Source: Channallabes apus
Lineage: Eukaryota > Chordata > Actinopteri > Siluriformes > Clariidae
NCBI GenBank assembly: GCA_030522415.1
Contig: CM060127.1
Location: 8,481,207-8,545,206 of the forward strand
Length of the DNA: 64,000 nucleotides
Reading direction: 5' to 3'
Shown here: one piece after another, positions 21,844 through 34,292 of the stretch
Layout: every line of letters starts with the position of its first letter
Position numbering within the stretch: the first letter of the stretch is position 1
Notes under the pieces: model-generated
Told to the model about the DNA's origin: nothing
The model's database searches: none
What the model saw: the letters and a program-made list of their open reading frames with translations, nothing else
Program-made: the position numbers and the translations under genes

Positions 21844-22219
21844 CACAACCGGTTCATTCATTCATTCATTCATCTTCTATACCGCTTAAGCCTATCCCAG
21901 GAAGCTTCGGGCACGAGACAGAGTACACCCTGGACAGGGTGCCAATCTATCGCAGGGCAGACACACATACACACACTCACACACCCATTCACACACTACA
22001 GGCAATTTGGGAACGCCAATTAGCCTAACCTGCATATCTTTTGGACTGTGGGAGGAAACCGGAGTACCCGGAGGAAACCCACCAAGCACCGGGAGAACAT
22101 GCAAACTCCATGCACACAGAGACGGGAATCAAGCCTGGCCGGGAATCAAACCCAAGACCCTGTAGGTGCAAGGCGACAGTGCTAACCACTACACCACCGC
22201 GCCGCCCACAACCGGTTCA
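21844..22219 (-). mobile_element. V-SINE, antisense, with 13-bp target duplication
   Basis: Body 21857-22206 between two copies of CACAACCGGTTCA (21844-21856 and 22207-22219). Head, body and ATGA tail as in 18171-18543, with a small deletion in the 3' third (the GACCTGGAGCC part is missing). Confidence 0.93.
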
Positions 22220-22289
22220 AATTATCATTAAAAGACCAGTATTGCCATGACATCCATTATGTCATAATACAGTAGGTGTAAGTACAGTA

Positions 22290-24125
22290 CACCTCATCAT
22301 TATTTATATAAACCATCTTACTAAAGTTGAGCAATGTGTTCAGGACATAAGAAATTGGATGCTAATTAACTTCCTTCTGCTTAATCCGGATAAGACAGAA
22401 GTTCTAGTCATAGGACCGCATACAGCTAGAAGTAAAATCTTAGATCACACCGTAACTTTAGATGGCCTTTCTGTTCCGTCAAATGCAACAGTAAAAGACC
22501 TCGGCGTGATTATAGATTCCAGCCTTTCATTTGAAGCTCATGTAGATAATATCACCAGGATAGCATTCTTTCACCTTAGAAATATCGCCAAAATAAAAAA
22601 TATATTGTCGCTAAATGATGCAGAAAAACTAGTTCATGCTTTTATCACTTCTAGGTTGGACTATTGTAATGCCTTACTGTCTGGTTGTTCAGTTAGGTGC
22701 ATAAACAAGCTTCAGCTAGTCCAGAATGCAGCAGCGAGAGTCCTCACTAGAACCAGAAGATATGAGCACATCACCCCTATCCTATCTTCACTGCATTGGC
22801 TCCCTGTGAAATTTCGCATTGATTTTAAAATACTACTCTTGACATATAAGGCATTAAATGGTCTCGCGCCGCAGTATCTGAGCGAACTGCTAGTGTCTTA
22901 CGATCCGCCACGCCTACTTCGGTCAAAGGATGCAGGCTGCTTATCAGTACCGCGTATTATGAAAACTACAGCTGGGGGCAGAGCTTTTTCTTACAAAGCC
23001 CCAAAATTATGGAATAGTCTTCCAAATAGTGTTCGGGACTCAGACACAGTCTCAGTGTTTAAGTCTAGGCTAAAAACCTATTTATTTAACCAAGCATTTT
23101 ATAAATAGATTTGCCATAAGGTAAAGGAGCAGATCTGGGGGACTCATGGACGTAGAGTATTATGGTGAACTGGTATGTTTAGATGCTGTCTTCCTCAGTC
23201 TCATTTGATCACTCAGGTTTGTTGACGGTGAGGTGATTGTTTGCTTTACATCTCAGGGAGCCCTCATGTTTGTGTTTCCTTCTGGCTCTCCCTTTTAGTC
23301 ATGCTGTCATAGTTAGTCCTGCCGGAGTCCCTGCTTGCACTCTACAGTAAATATACATTCACATTAGACATTGTGACTGTGACCATACCTAATTGCAATC
23401 TCTCCTCCTCTTCTCTTCCGCCCCCTCTTTCTCTTTCCTCTCTCCCCCTGTCTCCCCCTTTCACTCTTTCTCTCTCTCTCTGTCGAGCTACACATGTGGT
23501 TCCTGAGCTGCCAGTGATCCAGACTCCCTCTTCCCTCCGGACCTGTCTGATCCATCCTGGTGCCCGGTTTCTGGTTGGAGGTCTCATCGCATGGATGCCC
23601 CGTGTGTCTCTTTAGGATGCGTCTGGTGTCTGGGGATGATTCTCTATACTTAGAAGATGGTTCTGGCCTCGACTGGTGTGGTCAGCTGTTTCTCTGAGGA
23701 CTTGACAATTCGATAGTTCAGGACTGGAACTTTCTACAAGTCTATCTGAGTCTCGAATAACTACTGGACTCCATTTTAACATCAAGTATTATAACATCAA
23801 TTAACATCAAATATTATAGCTGAACCTAACACTTAACACTGTATAAATGCAGATCATTTCCTGCTATCTGTTTCACCCAGATGAGGATGGGTTCCCTGTC
23901 GAGTCTGGTTCCTCTCAAGGTTTCTTCCTATTACCGTCTCAGGGAGTTTTTCCTTGCCACTGTCGCCCTCGGGCTTGCTCGCCAGGGAATATCTGAACAT
24001 TTTGATTCATACACATTCACATTCCATACAAACTTAAATAATTCTTTTGATTGTGTAAAGCTGTTTTGAGACAATGTCAATTGTTAAAAGCGCTATACAA
24101 ATAAAACTGAATTGAATTGAATTAT
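22290..24125 (+). mobile_element. LINE copy B, 5'-truncated
   Basis: Starts inside ORF2 and runs through the C-terminus (CDS-like frame 22359-23108), the shared 3' UTR with its CT-rich tract, and the tail TATACAAATAAAACTGAATTGAATTG (ends near 24125). 5' truncation is the usual outcome of target-primed reverse transcription. No target duplication was identified. Confidence 0.88.
22359..23108 (+). pseudogene. LINE ORF2 C-terminal fragment (RT thumb and tail)
   Basis: 249 codons without a stop. It begins just after the reverse transcriptase palm, with LLLNPDKTEVLVIG (the motif following YADD in L2/CR1/Rex1 elements). Then come DLGVIIDSSLSFEAHV, ITSRLDYCNALLSG, LQLVQNAAARVLT, LHWLPVKFRIDFKILLL and APKLWNSLPNSVRD. 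The catalytic palm and endonuclease are absent, so no enzyme could be made. The long open frame indicates a young insertion. Confidence 0.9.
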
Positions 24126-24530
24126 TTAAATTTTAGGCATTTAGAACCAGGTGTTGCCTATTGGAGATAATTTAAAAAACGCAGACAAAAAAAGGACTGA
24201 CCCAGCAACCCACAGCACCCAAACGTTCTACTGGCAACGTCCTGGTGCCATACACCACAACACAATCCGCAGGTTATGTGGAATCAAGTCCCTAGGGGCC
24301 AGAGCTGCTCCTGCAGTTTTGGTTCTACTGGTCTTGCTTTACTGGAATGGTTTTCATAAGAGCCAATTTCATCATGGTGCTTGATTGGTTTTGCAAATGT
24401 ACTGGACACAATACTGTTCTTGCAAAAATGTTCCAGAACAGCTGACCTAGTTTAGAAAAAAAATCCAGTATTGTTGTTCTAGGGTGTAGAAAATAAATCC
24501 AAACTTGTGTCCAATCATTTGATAGGCTCA
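24126..24530. mobile_element. Tc1/mariner remnants, unclassified in detail
   Basis: About 24180-24310 (CCAAACGTTCTACTGGCAACG and following) resembles the inner part of the same Tc1-derived family as 4361-5142. About 24340-24500 resembles, in reverse, the inner region of the miniature at 47904-48458 (TGGTGCTTGATTGG / ACTGTTCTTGCAA words). No termini remain. Confidence 0.45.
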
Positions 24531-27500
24531 TATAGTATATACAGTATCTTCTGTATATATGACCACATTATGATTTTCAGCACAGAAGTTCAGCAGTTCC
24601 ACTTTGCTACAGGCAAGATTTATAGGATCGAAGTAGTTCTAAAAAACAGTTTTTCTATTTTCTTACAAAAAAAAAATGTGATTGCTCTCAACCCACTCTG
24701 TGCATGCCTGTCTTTGAAGATGCACTCAATACACTCAAAGTTCCAACCTGTCTGGTTGATTTGTACTGACAAGTCACTTCATGCAAACACATTAGTCTCC
24801 AGGGACTGCAGGGGGAACGGTAATTCATTACCAATAGACATGTTTTACTAGAGGGTGGAGAAGCGAAGATGAAACACAAAGACTATTAAAGATAGTAAAT
24901 TAACGTTCTCAGATGATGTTCACAGCCTTGCTGTCTTTTTCTCTTTACTGCAGAAGAATTATCGATCGTAATCAAACGATGGTTGGAATTCTGTGATTAA
25001 AAAGTTAAAGGGGACAGTTGCGACTTCACATGGAAGCTTCACAGCAGTCTTATCAGAATGAATGATTACAGGGGCTGTAAAAATAGTAACTGTTGTTTAA
25101 CTAATGCCAAAGTTGTCCTAAAGTGTATAAAATAACGTGTGACTTCTAATATGATGTCACTCATTTAGATCAATTGAAGAATTTCTCATGAAATCTATTT
25201 CCTTTCCATAATACAGATAAACGATGTTTGAGTCTAAATGACTTTAATTAGGCTTTCGCACAATGAGCGATGAAAGTTTTATATTGACGTTAAATACGGG
25301 TTTCGGTGTAAAAATCTCGGAATGCAATCGAGCTAAAGAAATGCTGTTAGGAATGTTATGATAAATTGGGTTCAGCTTTGGACTTCGCAAGCTTGTAAGA
25401 GCCATGATGAAGAGCGCATGAGAGATGCAAGTCTGTGCTACACCGTCTCCTAATTCATCACCGGCAAAACACATATCAGGGCTTGGCAAGCTCTCGCCGA
25501 AGAGCTTTTCAGTACCGCATTGTTGACTACATGAATTATGCATATGCACACACTAAAGAGAAAATGAGGATAGTCGAAACAGGTAGAACAAATTGACCTG
25601 CAAGGACAAAGATTGCATCTTGTTTGGACTGAAGCCACGAGAGGTCGATTACAAATAAAAACACAGAATATGACAGAATAATACTTTTTATTCCACTGTT
25701 TTTGAAAGTACTGTATAACATTTAGCATGTCCTGTAAGTGCCAAATGAGGCGTGTTCCAGGATCGATATGAGAAGAGAAAATAATCAATCACTATATTGA
25801 TTCCCAGCCATTTTGACCTAACTGAATTATAATTCAGCACTGCTTGCTCAGCAAAACAAAACAGAAGAACATTAATATATCTAATTATAATATCTATAAT
25901 TAGAACCTATCATCTCCAGGTCGGTTCATTTGACTAATTTCATTAGGCCGGTGCCATTTCGAGAGGGAGAAAATTAGGGCATGGAAAATCACGATGGCAA
26001 TTTAGGACAGCAAGCGTACAAACAGGTGAAATCAAACATCATGTTTCTGCTCAGTGGGCAGATTGAGTTGACAGATTTTTCCCTCCGTCTGTCAGACATG
26101 CTCGGGACGCTAAATACACTCAAGAAACCGGGGATCGGTAACGTGTTCAGCTTAGCGGAGAATCTCTTCAAAACAGACCCAGGACTAAAGCAAACACAGC
26201 AAGGGGCCGGCACACACATCTCCGAGCAACAGTATATCACACTCACACACCGATGCTCTGATAGCTTCGTAACTCCAAGCACGGTGCATTATGGAAATAA
26301 AGAGCTCGAATAAAGAGAAGCGTTGCACAAATCCAGCGTGTCGTAGCCGGGAAGATTCACAAAGACGCACATCGACAATACGCAACCCTGCTTCGCCATG
26401 GGGTTTCGACAGACCCGACTCGAATTAGCTAATACATTAATAGAAAGCCGATCAAACCCTAAAAAATTTTAAATAAACATTATTCACTCTAACATCTCCG
26501 TCAATGAAAAGGATGATGAAATGACATCGAATACTTACATAACTATAATCAAAGATATAAAGTGGGCCAAAGGTAATAATTCTCAAATATTAACACGACG
26601 AATTTCATGAATATTAACAGAACCATCATTCAGCTATTCATTTAATTCTTTCATAAAGGGCAATGACAGAAAATGGACTTTCAACTTTTCACTTACCAGG
26701 TTCATCAAACACTCACAACTTACGGAGTAAAGATCAAGGTGTTGAAAAAAAAATTAATTACAACCTTCTTCCTCGGAGTGCCAAGTTTATTACAGAGTGT
26801 CGGAGCTGGAGACTTGAGCAGGAGCTGAGGAACATCAGGGTTTATGAGATATAACGAATGTCATTTATATGCGGTATGTCTACAGGTGATAATAATCCAT
26901 CATTCAACAGTTAATCGTAACAGTAATCTGATTGGACATAGAATGGTGATAATAGAACATAAAATCGCTGGGATGTTTAATTATATGTATCACATCACAG
27001 GTGTTCTTATAACTGATAATTGCGCTAAATGTCGCTCACAGCGTAGGTGGACGTACGTCAGTGTGGTGCGCAGTACCGAGGAAAGAGCAGCTGCCTGCCA
27101 AAAGCAACATTCAAAACCAGTCACAGAAGCACTTTCAGCAAGAAAACGCATCTGATAATGTTATGTCATCTTAAACAACACGGAATAGTGACTTCTAAAT
27201 TGTTCTGAATCTCCTTTGTACCATCCATGTTGTTCAATTCATGGCAACAAACCTAAGTGAAACAAGGTACTCAGTCTACATAGCACACTATCTTTTCATT
27301 TAACAATATTTGGGAGTCAAACCAGGAACCCCGGAAGTTAACATAGCTGATATTCTAAAGTGGAAGTATAAAGAGAAACTAACAGGATTTACAGGACTGT
27401 CCACCACCTCCACGTTTTATTGGCTACACGATACAATTAAGAAAGATAATAGAATAAGAAAGATAATAGAAAGACTATTATCACCCCTGTTAATTCCACT

Positions 27501-27549
27501 AATGGTCGCTAACTGTCAGTTGCCAGCTCAATGCTAGTTCCACTAGGCA
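24531..27549. other. Unique DNA, possible regulatory blocks
   Basis: No exon recognised in 3 kb. About 25230-25560 and 25900-26330 are repeat-free with even composition. The first contains a POU-dimer-like site ATGCATATGCA (25538-25548), and near 25825 lies the palindrome CTGAATTATAATTCAG. I suspect conserved non-coding DNA, which I cannot test here. The 110-codon frame at 25981-26313 shows no known domain. Confidence 0.4.
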
Positions 27550-28130
27550 CAGGAGAACATGAGGAAGTATCAAAAAGTTTTGAAATTCAATCACCACAGA
27601 TCCGGTCACTTTCGCCATACAGTATGTCCTTCCTCAGATGCTTTAAACCCGTTAGTAGAATTGCCTACTAACAGTCTGGCCCCTGGGGTCGAAAGAGATG
27701 ATGAGCATGCACCTGCCTTGACTTTTTCGGTACTGGAGATGATGGGCTCTCCCCTAAGAAGACTTCATTGCTTCGTCTCAGGGTCATATCCATACACACC
27801 GGTACTGATCCTTGACATGAAGAACGGGTCATCCACGTCATCCAGAAGAAATCCATGTTTCTTCTGCTCCTGGAGACGATTTTGGCAGCAACGCGGTGCA
27901 TGTTCAAATCATACGTGAGGATATCCTGGACTGTTCCATATGACACATCAACAATGACAGCAGTGTTGTGTTTCTCCGATGATCAGCATGCAGAAGTTGC
28001 CGAATGGTTTAGACATTTTCGGGCGGTGGGCTTGTTGAAGGTGAAATCGTAGCCATGGTAACGCACATGGTCAGAATAGCATCAGTTGCACGCCTCCCGA
28101 TGTATGCAGGATGATGTCTTTTGGCACGCT
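27550..28130 (-). mobile_element. Degenerate mariner-family transposon
   Basis: Minus-strand transposase relic. VSYGTVQDILTYDLNMHRVAAK (part) at about 27880-27950 is the second helix-turn-helix of mariner-type transposases. ESPSSPVPKKSRQVH (about 27700-27745) lies in the catalytic domain where the family has a conserved SPRPKK word. The end carries a repeat near CAAAACTTTTTGATACTTCC. Two or more frameshifts; the first catalytic aspartate region is lost. Confidence 0.75.
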
Positions 28131-28302
28131 GACTTGTGAAGGTTGCAAAATAACTAATTAAAGAAACAAACAAATCATATTTTGTTGATAATAAATTACA
28201 TATATTTAAAATAAAGATAATAAAGATATCACATCCATGCTGCTATTCTTCCTCTGCGATGTCTCTAAATTATTTCAAGTATTTTATTTTATTTATTTAT
28301 TT
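28131..28302. other. AT-rich spacer
   Basis: Nothing recognisable. Confidence 0.4.
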
Positions 28303-28712
28303 ATTCCCGATTTTCTCCATAATTTAGTCGTGTCCAATTCCTCTCCGTCACTACGGGGCTCCCACATCAAGGCTACTACCACTCAGTCTACTACCACTCC
28401 AAACCACGTGACGCTATCCGACCGCATATTTTCTAACTGCTCGCTCACGCACCGTTGGGGGCGGAGTAACACACTCGGAAGACAGCGCTATCCGCTCCTT
28501 CCGCTTGCGCGAGCTCACAGACGTCCCTGATTGGCTGTAGAGCCGTAATTAATGTAGGAGCATGAAGTACCTCTCATCCTTCCCCTCTGAGAGAGCTCGG
28601 CCAATCAGCTTTCTCTAGACCTCCGGCTGCGAGAGGTTAAAGGCATCACCCGGGAATCAAACCAGCGATCTACGGATTTATTATCTGGTGTTATCACTGC
28701 GCCACTAGTGTG
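28303..28712 (-). mobile_element. tRNA-headed SINE-like repeat, antisense
   Basis: On the minus strand the head reads AGTGGCGCAGTGATAACACC (A box) and GGTTTGATTCCCGG (B box). About 300 bp of GC-richer body follow, ending toward ATTTATTTATTTATT-like repeats. The order head, body, simple tail is SINE-like. Only one copy is present here, so the family is not certain. Confidence 0.65.
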
Positions 28713-31484
28713 AACAAGCAGGATGCTAGCCTGGTCTACCTGGGAACCATGAACTGAATATATACAGTAAATGGAAAAATAATGACACAAAAGGGACAAA
28801 GCAGAAATCCGAGCCAGGAAAGTAGTGGAAACAGAAGTAGAACAAATGAGCAGGTGCTGAATGTGAAATATATAAGGACTGAATTCTGATTAGTCCATAA
28901 TGAAGCCCAAGTGTAGAAGACAAGAAGGAGACCAGCAGTAAGAAACTCTTTCCTTGTTTGATATAATGCAGTACAAAAGAAATAAAATTTATAATAAAAA
29001 AAAATTTTAATATAAAGCAAATTATACAGATGTTTTAATTCAGTGTTACTGGAAGTATACAAAAAATAAATAAAAAAAGAATTTAACATTCAGCAAGATT
29101 CTGAGACGGCGAAACGAAAGACATCAACATTTGTGTCCATTTTAAATTCAAAACATTTTGATTTATAACTGCCAGGTATAAAGATTAATAAAGATGGCAC
29201 GTCAAATAGCCAGTTGTCGCCCGGGCCTTCGGTTAACTGCTCTGACTGACTTGGCTACATGAAAACTCAATAATGTGATGGAGAGGCAATTTGCTGCAGC
29301 TCTCCATTTTTCTCTATGACCTTTTCCCAGATGTGTGTAATGTATGTGTGTGTCTCCCGGCACGGTAAATAATGCCGCAGCAGAATCTAGGACCTGTCAG
29401 TTCACCTGTGCTCTGCACCGACCCCACACCACCCAATCATTAACAAAGGAATGGGAGATTGATGTCCAAATTCGTCTCTTTTCACCCACAAAAACATCTC
29501 TCGGCTTCCACAAAATATGGAATCTATTATCTTCCTAGATATTCCAGTGGCTTCATCAAGGGAAGCTGATGGATGGAGGACGTTTTAATGTTTGAGCAAT
29601 GATGTAGCACACTAAGCCTGATCACTGGAATGGATATGATGTAGTGCCATAAACCACTTAAAACACATGAAAGAGACATGCCATGGTCCATGCGGGATCT
29701 TTCTTTGGAGTTTCACGAAATATTTTATTCACCTCGGGTTGAATTCTAATATGCACCGAATCAATCTCCAACAAGGACTAATGTAAGCTTATGAATAATC
29801 GATGAAACCTCAGCTAAAGACCTGCGGAGTTGAAAAACTTTGAATGAACTCTGGTGTTAGGAAGATTAAGTGAAACTGACCGCATTTGCAGGTTGTAGGT
29901 GTGGAATCCTCCCGGATTATTTCTATTCTTGTTCTATTAACAAACCTCACGCCCACACAAGATCACTGATAAAAACCAATTCGGTGGTTAAAAAGCCCAT
30001 TATTGAAGGCCACACAGTCCAAATCTGCTAATTTCTTTGCCCTATTCGGTGAACTTGCCATGCGGCCGGTGCTTTACCCTCTAAGAATAGCAGACGCCAG
30101 AGATGAGAAGCTGCAGCTGTTCTTTCTGAATCTCATTTACCTGCTGTCATGTCCCTGCTCGGAGACCACACCGGTAATTAATAGAGGGCTTTTTCTTTTT
30201 CAGGCATCTTCAGAGCAACCTATCCAGCCGTTTTCTCAACAGACAGCAGAACGGGTGAGACAGACAGTAGTTGTTCTCGAGAGAGACTCCTGCTAAGCAC
30301 TTAAGTTTTTTCTTTTTTTTTCCCTCCAAAAAGACTGCTGAAAAATTGAAGAGAGCATGGCCACTAGTTTGGAGGAGAAAATTAAAAGCATCCATCCAGA
30401 GAGGAGCCAGCGCTGTTGTTTTATTATTCATTGATTGATTTTAGGTCTCTGCATGTGTTGGCTGAGGCTCTCTGATGACTTCCTGGCCTTGAAAACTAAA
30501 AACGTGCTTCAGCATTCTTCATAAAATGTGATAAGATGCACAAAATAAAAAATAAAATAAATAAAAAAAAATAATAATAATAATAATAATAATAGCATCA
30601 TCTTATTCCAGGGGTGAGCTCTGGGCCCTCTGCTATTCTGTTGCCTGTTCTTATCATTTGTATGGCATGAAATATTCAGATTTCTTTCAGAACTCTTGCG
30701 CCTGCATCACTTCAAAACATTGGAAGACTCCTTTGTACTTCAGCATCGAACCTCATTTGTGTATCTCTGTCTCATGGGTTAGCATGACATTCATAGACAA
30801 GTAGATAAGTTGGATCTGGTTTTAAATTTGATCTGATTGATAAATCTGAGTTTATAGTCCGATGGCAGGACCTGATTCCCACCTGTAGTTTGAGGCAAAC
30901 AGCGATTGGTTAAGGAGAAGAGGTGTGACTAGTTATATAGCCATATATAGTTATATAACATGGTGTTGACACGTGTGACCTTTCTTTTGCAGTTTTCATT
31001 AAAGGTTTCAGAGTAATATTGGCAATATAATTTTTTAGGCTGACTGCCAACCTGGCATAACGCCAATGCAGCACTATAATGAGCATAAAGCAACTAAAAA
31101 AGTGCTGATGTGAAGCAAGATAATGGACAGAGAGAAAGGTTGAGAGCTTCAGAACTAGTCGAGTATTCCCATTTGCTCGTTTCCTGGCCAAGCACAAACA
31201 ACAAAGTCATTACCTTATGACCGATACCCCAAAGGGGTCGCTTATAAAAGGTTCCTGCTCCATCAGACAGTACTCATAAATGGTGCCAATATCCATTTCC
31301 TTAAGAATGTGAATCAATTACAATAAAAATAGTGCTCCCTACTGAATGAGTAGAATGAGAATCACTCAAGTGATGATAATGTGTATTGAGTATTATATGC
31401 ACAGTTTTGTCACTTGAAGTTAAAAATTGCTCAAAATAATCTATTTGTTCAAGATAACCTCACCAAGACAAGGTCATTGTCTTA
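28713..31484. other. Unique DNA, possible regulatory block at 29700-30460
   Basis: No exon recognised. About 29840-30300 is repeat-free with even composition and includes ACCGGTAATTAATAGAGG, a homeodomain-type core. It may be conserved non-coding DNA. A TAA microsatellite lies at 30571-30594. Confidence 0.4.
30571..30594. repeat. (TAA)n microsatellite
   Basis: Eight TAA units after an A-rich run. Confidence 0.9.
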
Positions 31485-31838
31485 CACACTTTGTACCGCT
31501 TTATCCTGCATACAGGGTCGGAAGGACCCAGAGGCGATCCCAGGAAAATTAAGGCGTGAGGTGAGGTACTGTAGATCAATCCAATAGGGTGCCAATCCAT
31601 CAAAGGGCACACATACTGTACATTCACACACAAACTCACATGCTGGTTCATACACTACAGCCAATTTGGGAAAGGCAATTAGCCTAATCCGCATGTTTTT
31701 GGACTGTGGGAGGAAACCGGAGTACCCAGAGAAAACCCACCAAACACGGGAAGAACATGCAAACTCCATGCACTCAGTTCAGAATCAAACCCAGACCCTT
31801 GAGGCGCAAAGCGACATTGCTAACCACTGTGCCGCACT
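31485..31838 (-). mobile_element. V-SINE, antisense, old copy
   Basis: Body and 3' end recognisable (ACTGTGGGAGGAAACC, GAACATGCAAACTCCATGC), head decayed (GGCGCAAAGCGACATTGC). Diverged; no target duplication found. Confidence 0.82.
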
Positions 31839-31919
31839 TAACCCAAGATGCTATTGTTTTTGTTTGTTTATTTCTTTCTTTCTTTTTTTTTACTGAACAT
31901 AAAAGTCCCAAATTTATTG

Positions 31920-32103
31920 GAGATTACATTTACAATATTTGGCAAACTCCCTTATCAAGAACAACTTAGATTTTTATCTCATCATACTGTACATCTAACC
32001 AGTTAAGGGTTAAATGACTTGCTCAAGGGCCCAACAGTGGCAAATTGGTGGTTGTGGGGTTTGAACAATCCATAGTTCAATGCCTTAACCACTATGCTAC
32101 TCC
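31920..32103 (-). mobile_element. SINE with L2-type tail, antisense, old copy
   Basis: Reverse of the 20797 family: GTAGCATAGTGGTTAAGGC head, GCCCTTGAGCAAG middle, worn tail stem near 31945-31975. Confidence 0.78.
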
Positions 32104-33009
32104 TTTTTCTAACATGCCTTACTTCTGTGGATAAGAAACACTCGCCATGCTTATCCTGCTCCAAGAATCCCAGAGTACACACACTTCCATAATGCCATTA
32201 TTTAATTCTCTAAAACTAGTCAAGGGTATAAAAAAAAAATAAGCCCCATGATTCTGCTTCACAAATGTCGACAAGGGACACTCATCCCCATTACATTCTC
32301 AAAGTGAACAAGACACCTCTTAAACCGTCTTAAAAATATCCTGCCGCAATCAGTTATGTTACTCAAATAAGCAGCTGGTCCACATTGTGCTTGAGAGTCC
32401 TCACTGGATACAACATTGGCCTGAGAAGATTCTCATCTGCGAGTTAAGATTGGTGTAAAAATGTATTAATTATTATATGACACCATGTACTGTAATGTAT
32501 ATCTTTGGCAGGATTGCAGAGTTAGGCGTCAGCATGACATTTTTAGACTTATAAGGAGATACTTTGAACCAACTCTGCACAAGACTCATCAAATAATGGG
32601 TTTTATGCCCATGGTTATGCAGCATAGTGAGAGAACGTTTTACTTGCCTGCATCTAACCAGACATACAGCACACTCAGCATGCACACTCTGACCCTTTGC
32701 AACCATTTCAGTATGTTGAGCGTGATCCCAGAGGCCGGACGCATAATTTCATGGTGTTTGGTCTGCAGTGCAATCATTTTATTTGGGATTCCAGGTCAGG
32801 TCTGAAGGGTAGCTGAAAGAGAGAGGTCATCAGAATAGGGACTTCAAAAGACATTAAGTGATACATTGTCAACAAAGTGATGCACAGTAGTGTCAGCCAT
32901 AGCAACAGTAGCAGCTAAAAACTTTACAGTAGATTTCTTCTTTTTCACAAAACCCAGTTGGATTTCTTTTAACATTCTGCTCAACCGTTTGGTAAACTTA
33001 TTTTGAGTC
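32104..33009. other. Unique non-coding DNA
   Basis: No gene or repeat recognised. Confidence 0.45.
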
Positions 33010-33015
33010 TTTTTG

Positions 33016-33352
33016 GTTAGCTCTTTCGCTATGCACCTTCAGGTTTGATTCTCGCCACTGTAAGCATGGAGTTTGCATGTTCTCCCTGTGCTTGGTGGGT
33101 TTTCTCTGGGTACTCCGGTTTCCGCCCACAGTCCAAAAACATGCAGATTAGGCTAATTGCCTTTCCCAAATTGCCTGTAGTGTGTGAATAACCGTTTGAG
33201 TGTATATGTGTATGCCCTGCGATGGATTGGTACCCCATCCGAGATGTACCCCGCGTCATGCCCTAAGTCCCCTGTGATAGGCTCCAGGCCCCCTGCGACC
33301 CTGTATGCAGGATAAAGCGGTATAGATGATGAGTACGTGAGTTAATGAGTAA
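33016..33352 (+). mobile_element. V-SINE, sense, old copy
   Basis: GGAGTTTGCATGTTCTCCC, GGTGGGTTTTCTCTGGG, CAGTCCAAAAACATGCAG and GATAGGCTCCAGG are present. The A-box end is lost, and the tail is a degenerate GATGAGTACG. Confidence 0.83.
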
Positions 33353-33682
33353 ATCTTATGGGAAAAAGTGTGAAAGACCTGATTGAGCCATCTTTACCAA
33401 TTGGTTTACGTTTACTGTGCTAAAAAATCCAATAGATGATACTGTGTCTTTAAATAGTATGCTTTTTCAATTACTATACCATAATATGAGTGTGAGGGGA
33501 AAAATATTTACTTTTATTTATTTTTTTATTTTTTTTATTTACAGGTATATATGACTTTTCTGTTTGTTTGTTTTTTTTGTTTTTTTTTTTGTTTTTTGTA
33601 TCTATAAATACTTTTACCATAAAGGGAAAGCTCAACCATTTGGCCTGCACTGGGGGTCTATTAAAAAATATTGATTATTGCT
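33353..33682. other. T-rich spacer
   Basis: Several T homopolymers; no gene seen. Confidence 0.5.
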
Positions 33683-33687
33683 CTTAT
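33683..33687. repeat. Left target-site duplication CTTAT
   Basis: CTTAT precedes the left LTR; the same five bases follow the element at 38345-38349. Confidence 0.95.
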
Positions 33688-34292
33688 TGTCATGTTTCTC
33701 TGTGTGCAGAAAGGCGGACGCAGACGCAGGAGAATGTTCAGAACTCGTCTTTATTAATGCTTCGTTAAACTCAAAGTCTCTTTTTTCTTCTATACCGAAG
33801 AAGTTCTCGTCTTTTCTTAATTACTTAAATTTGTAAATAAACAAAACCAAACGAACATAAAACAAAACCCAAGCCTACCACACACTCCCCGTGTGGGTAG
33901 CCCCCCGAAGTCCCAATCGTCCCTCGGCCGCGCGTCAGGTCCAAAACTGCCTGGGGCGGTTCCCAAGTGCACTTTGCTGGGCACAACAGGTGTGCTTCCT
34001 TGAGTCCGGTGATCGGGCTGACTTATCGCTGTGAGGGAGAGACGACAGCACTTTTAGCAGGGAGAGGGACACAGACCGTGACAAACACACAGACACACAA
34101 CTGTGAACGGACGAGACGCTACGGGCTCGACCGGCTTAAATAAGGACACAACAGGATAGGACACAGGTGTAGGTGTTCTTGTGATTAGGGAGACATACCA
34201 ACGTTGACACACTAGGTGGGGACAAAATGTCAGCTCAATAATCCGGAGACCCAGATGTTATTTCCCCGGGCCGCGGAGGTACCGATGTTACA
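33688..34292 (-). repeat. Chromovirus 2 3' LTR (605 bp)
   Basis: Begins TGTCATG and ends TGTTACA on the plus strand. The part 34071-34292 is repeated at 38123-38344. The rest has no second copy in the window. Confidence 0.92.

Noticed and set aside
25981..26313. 110-codon frame that might be an exon
   Set aside because: Complementary strand is also open, no known domain, no splice sites flanking; not supported.
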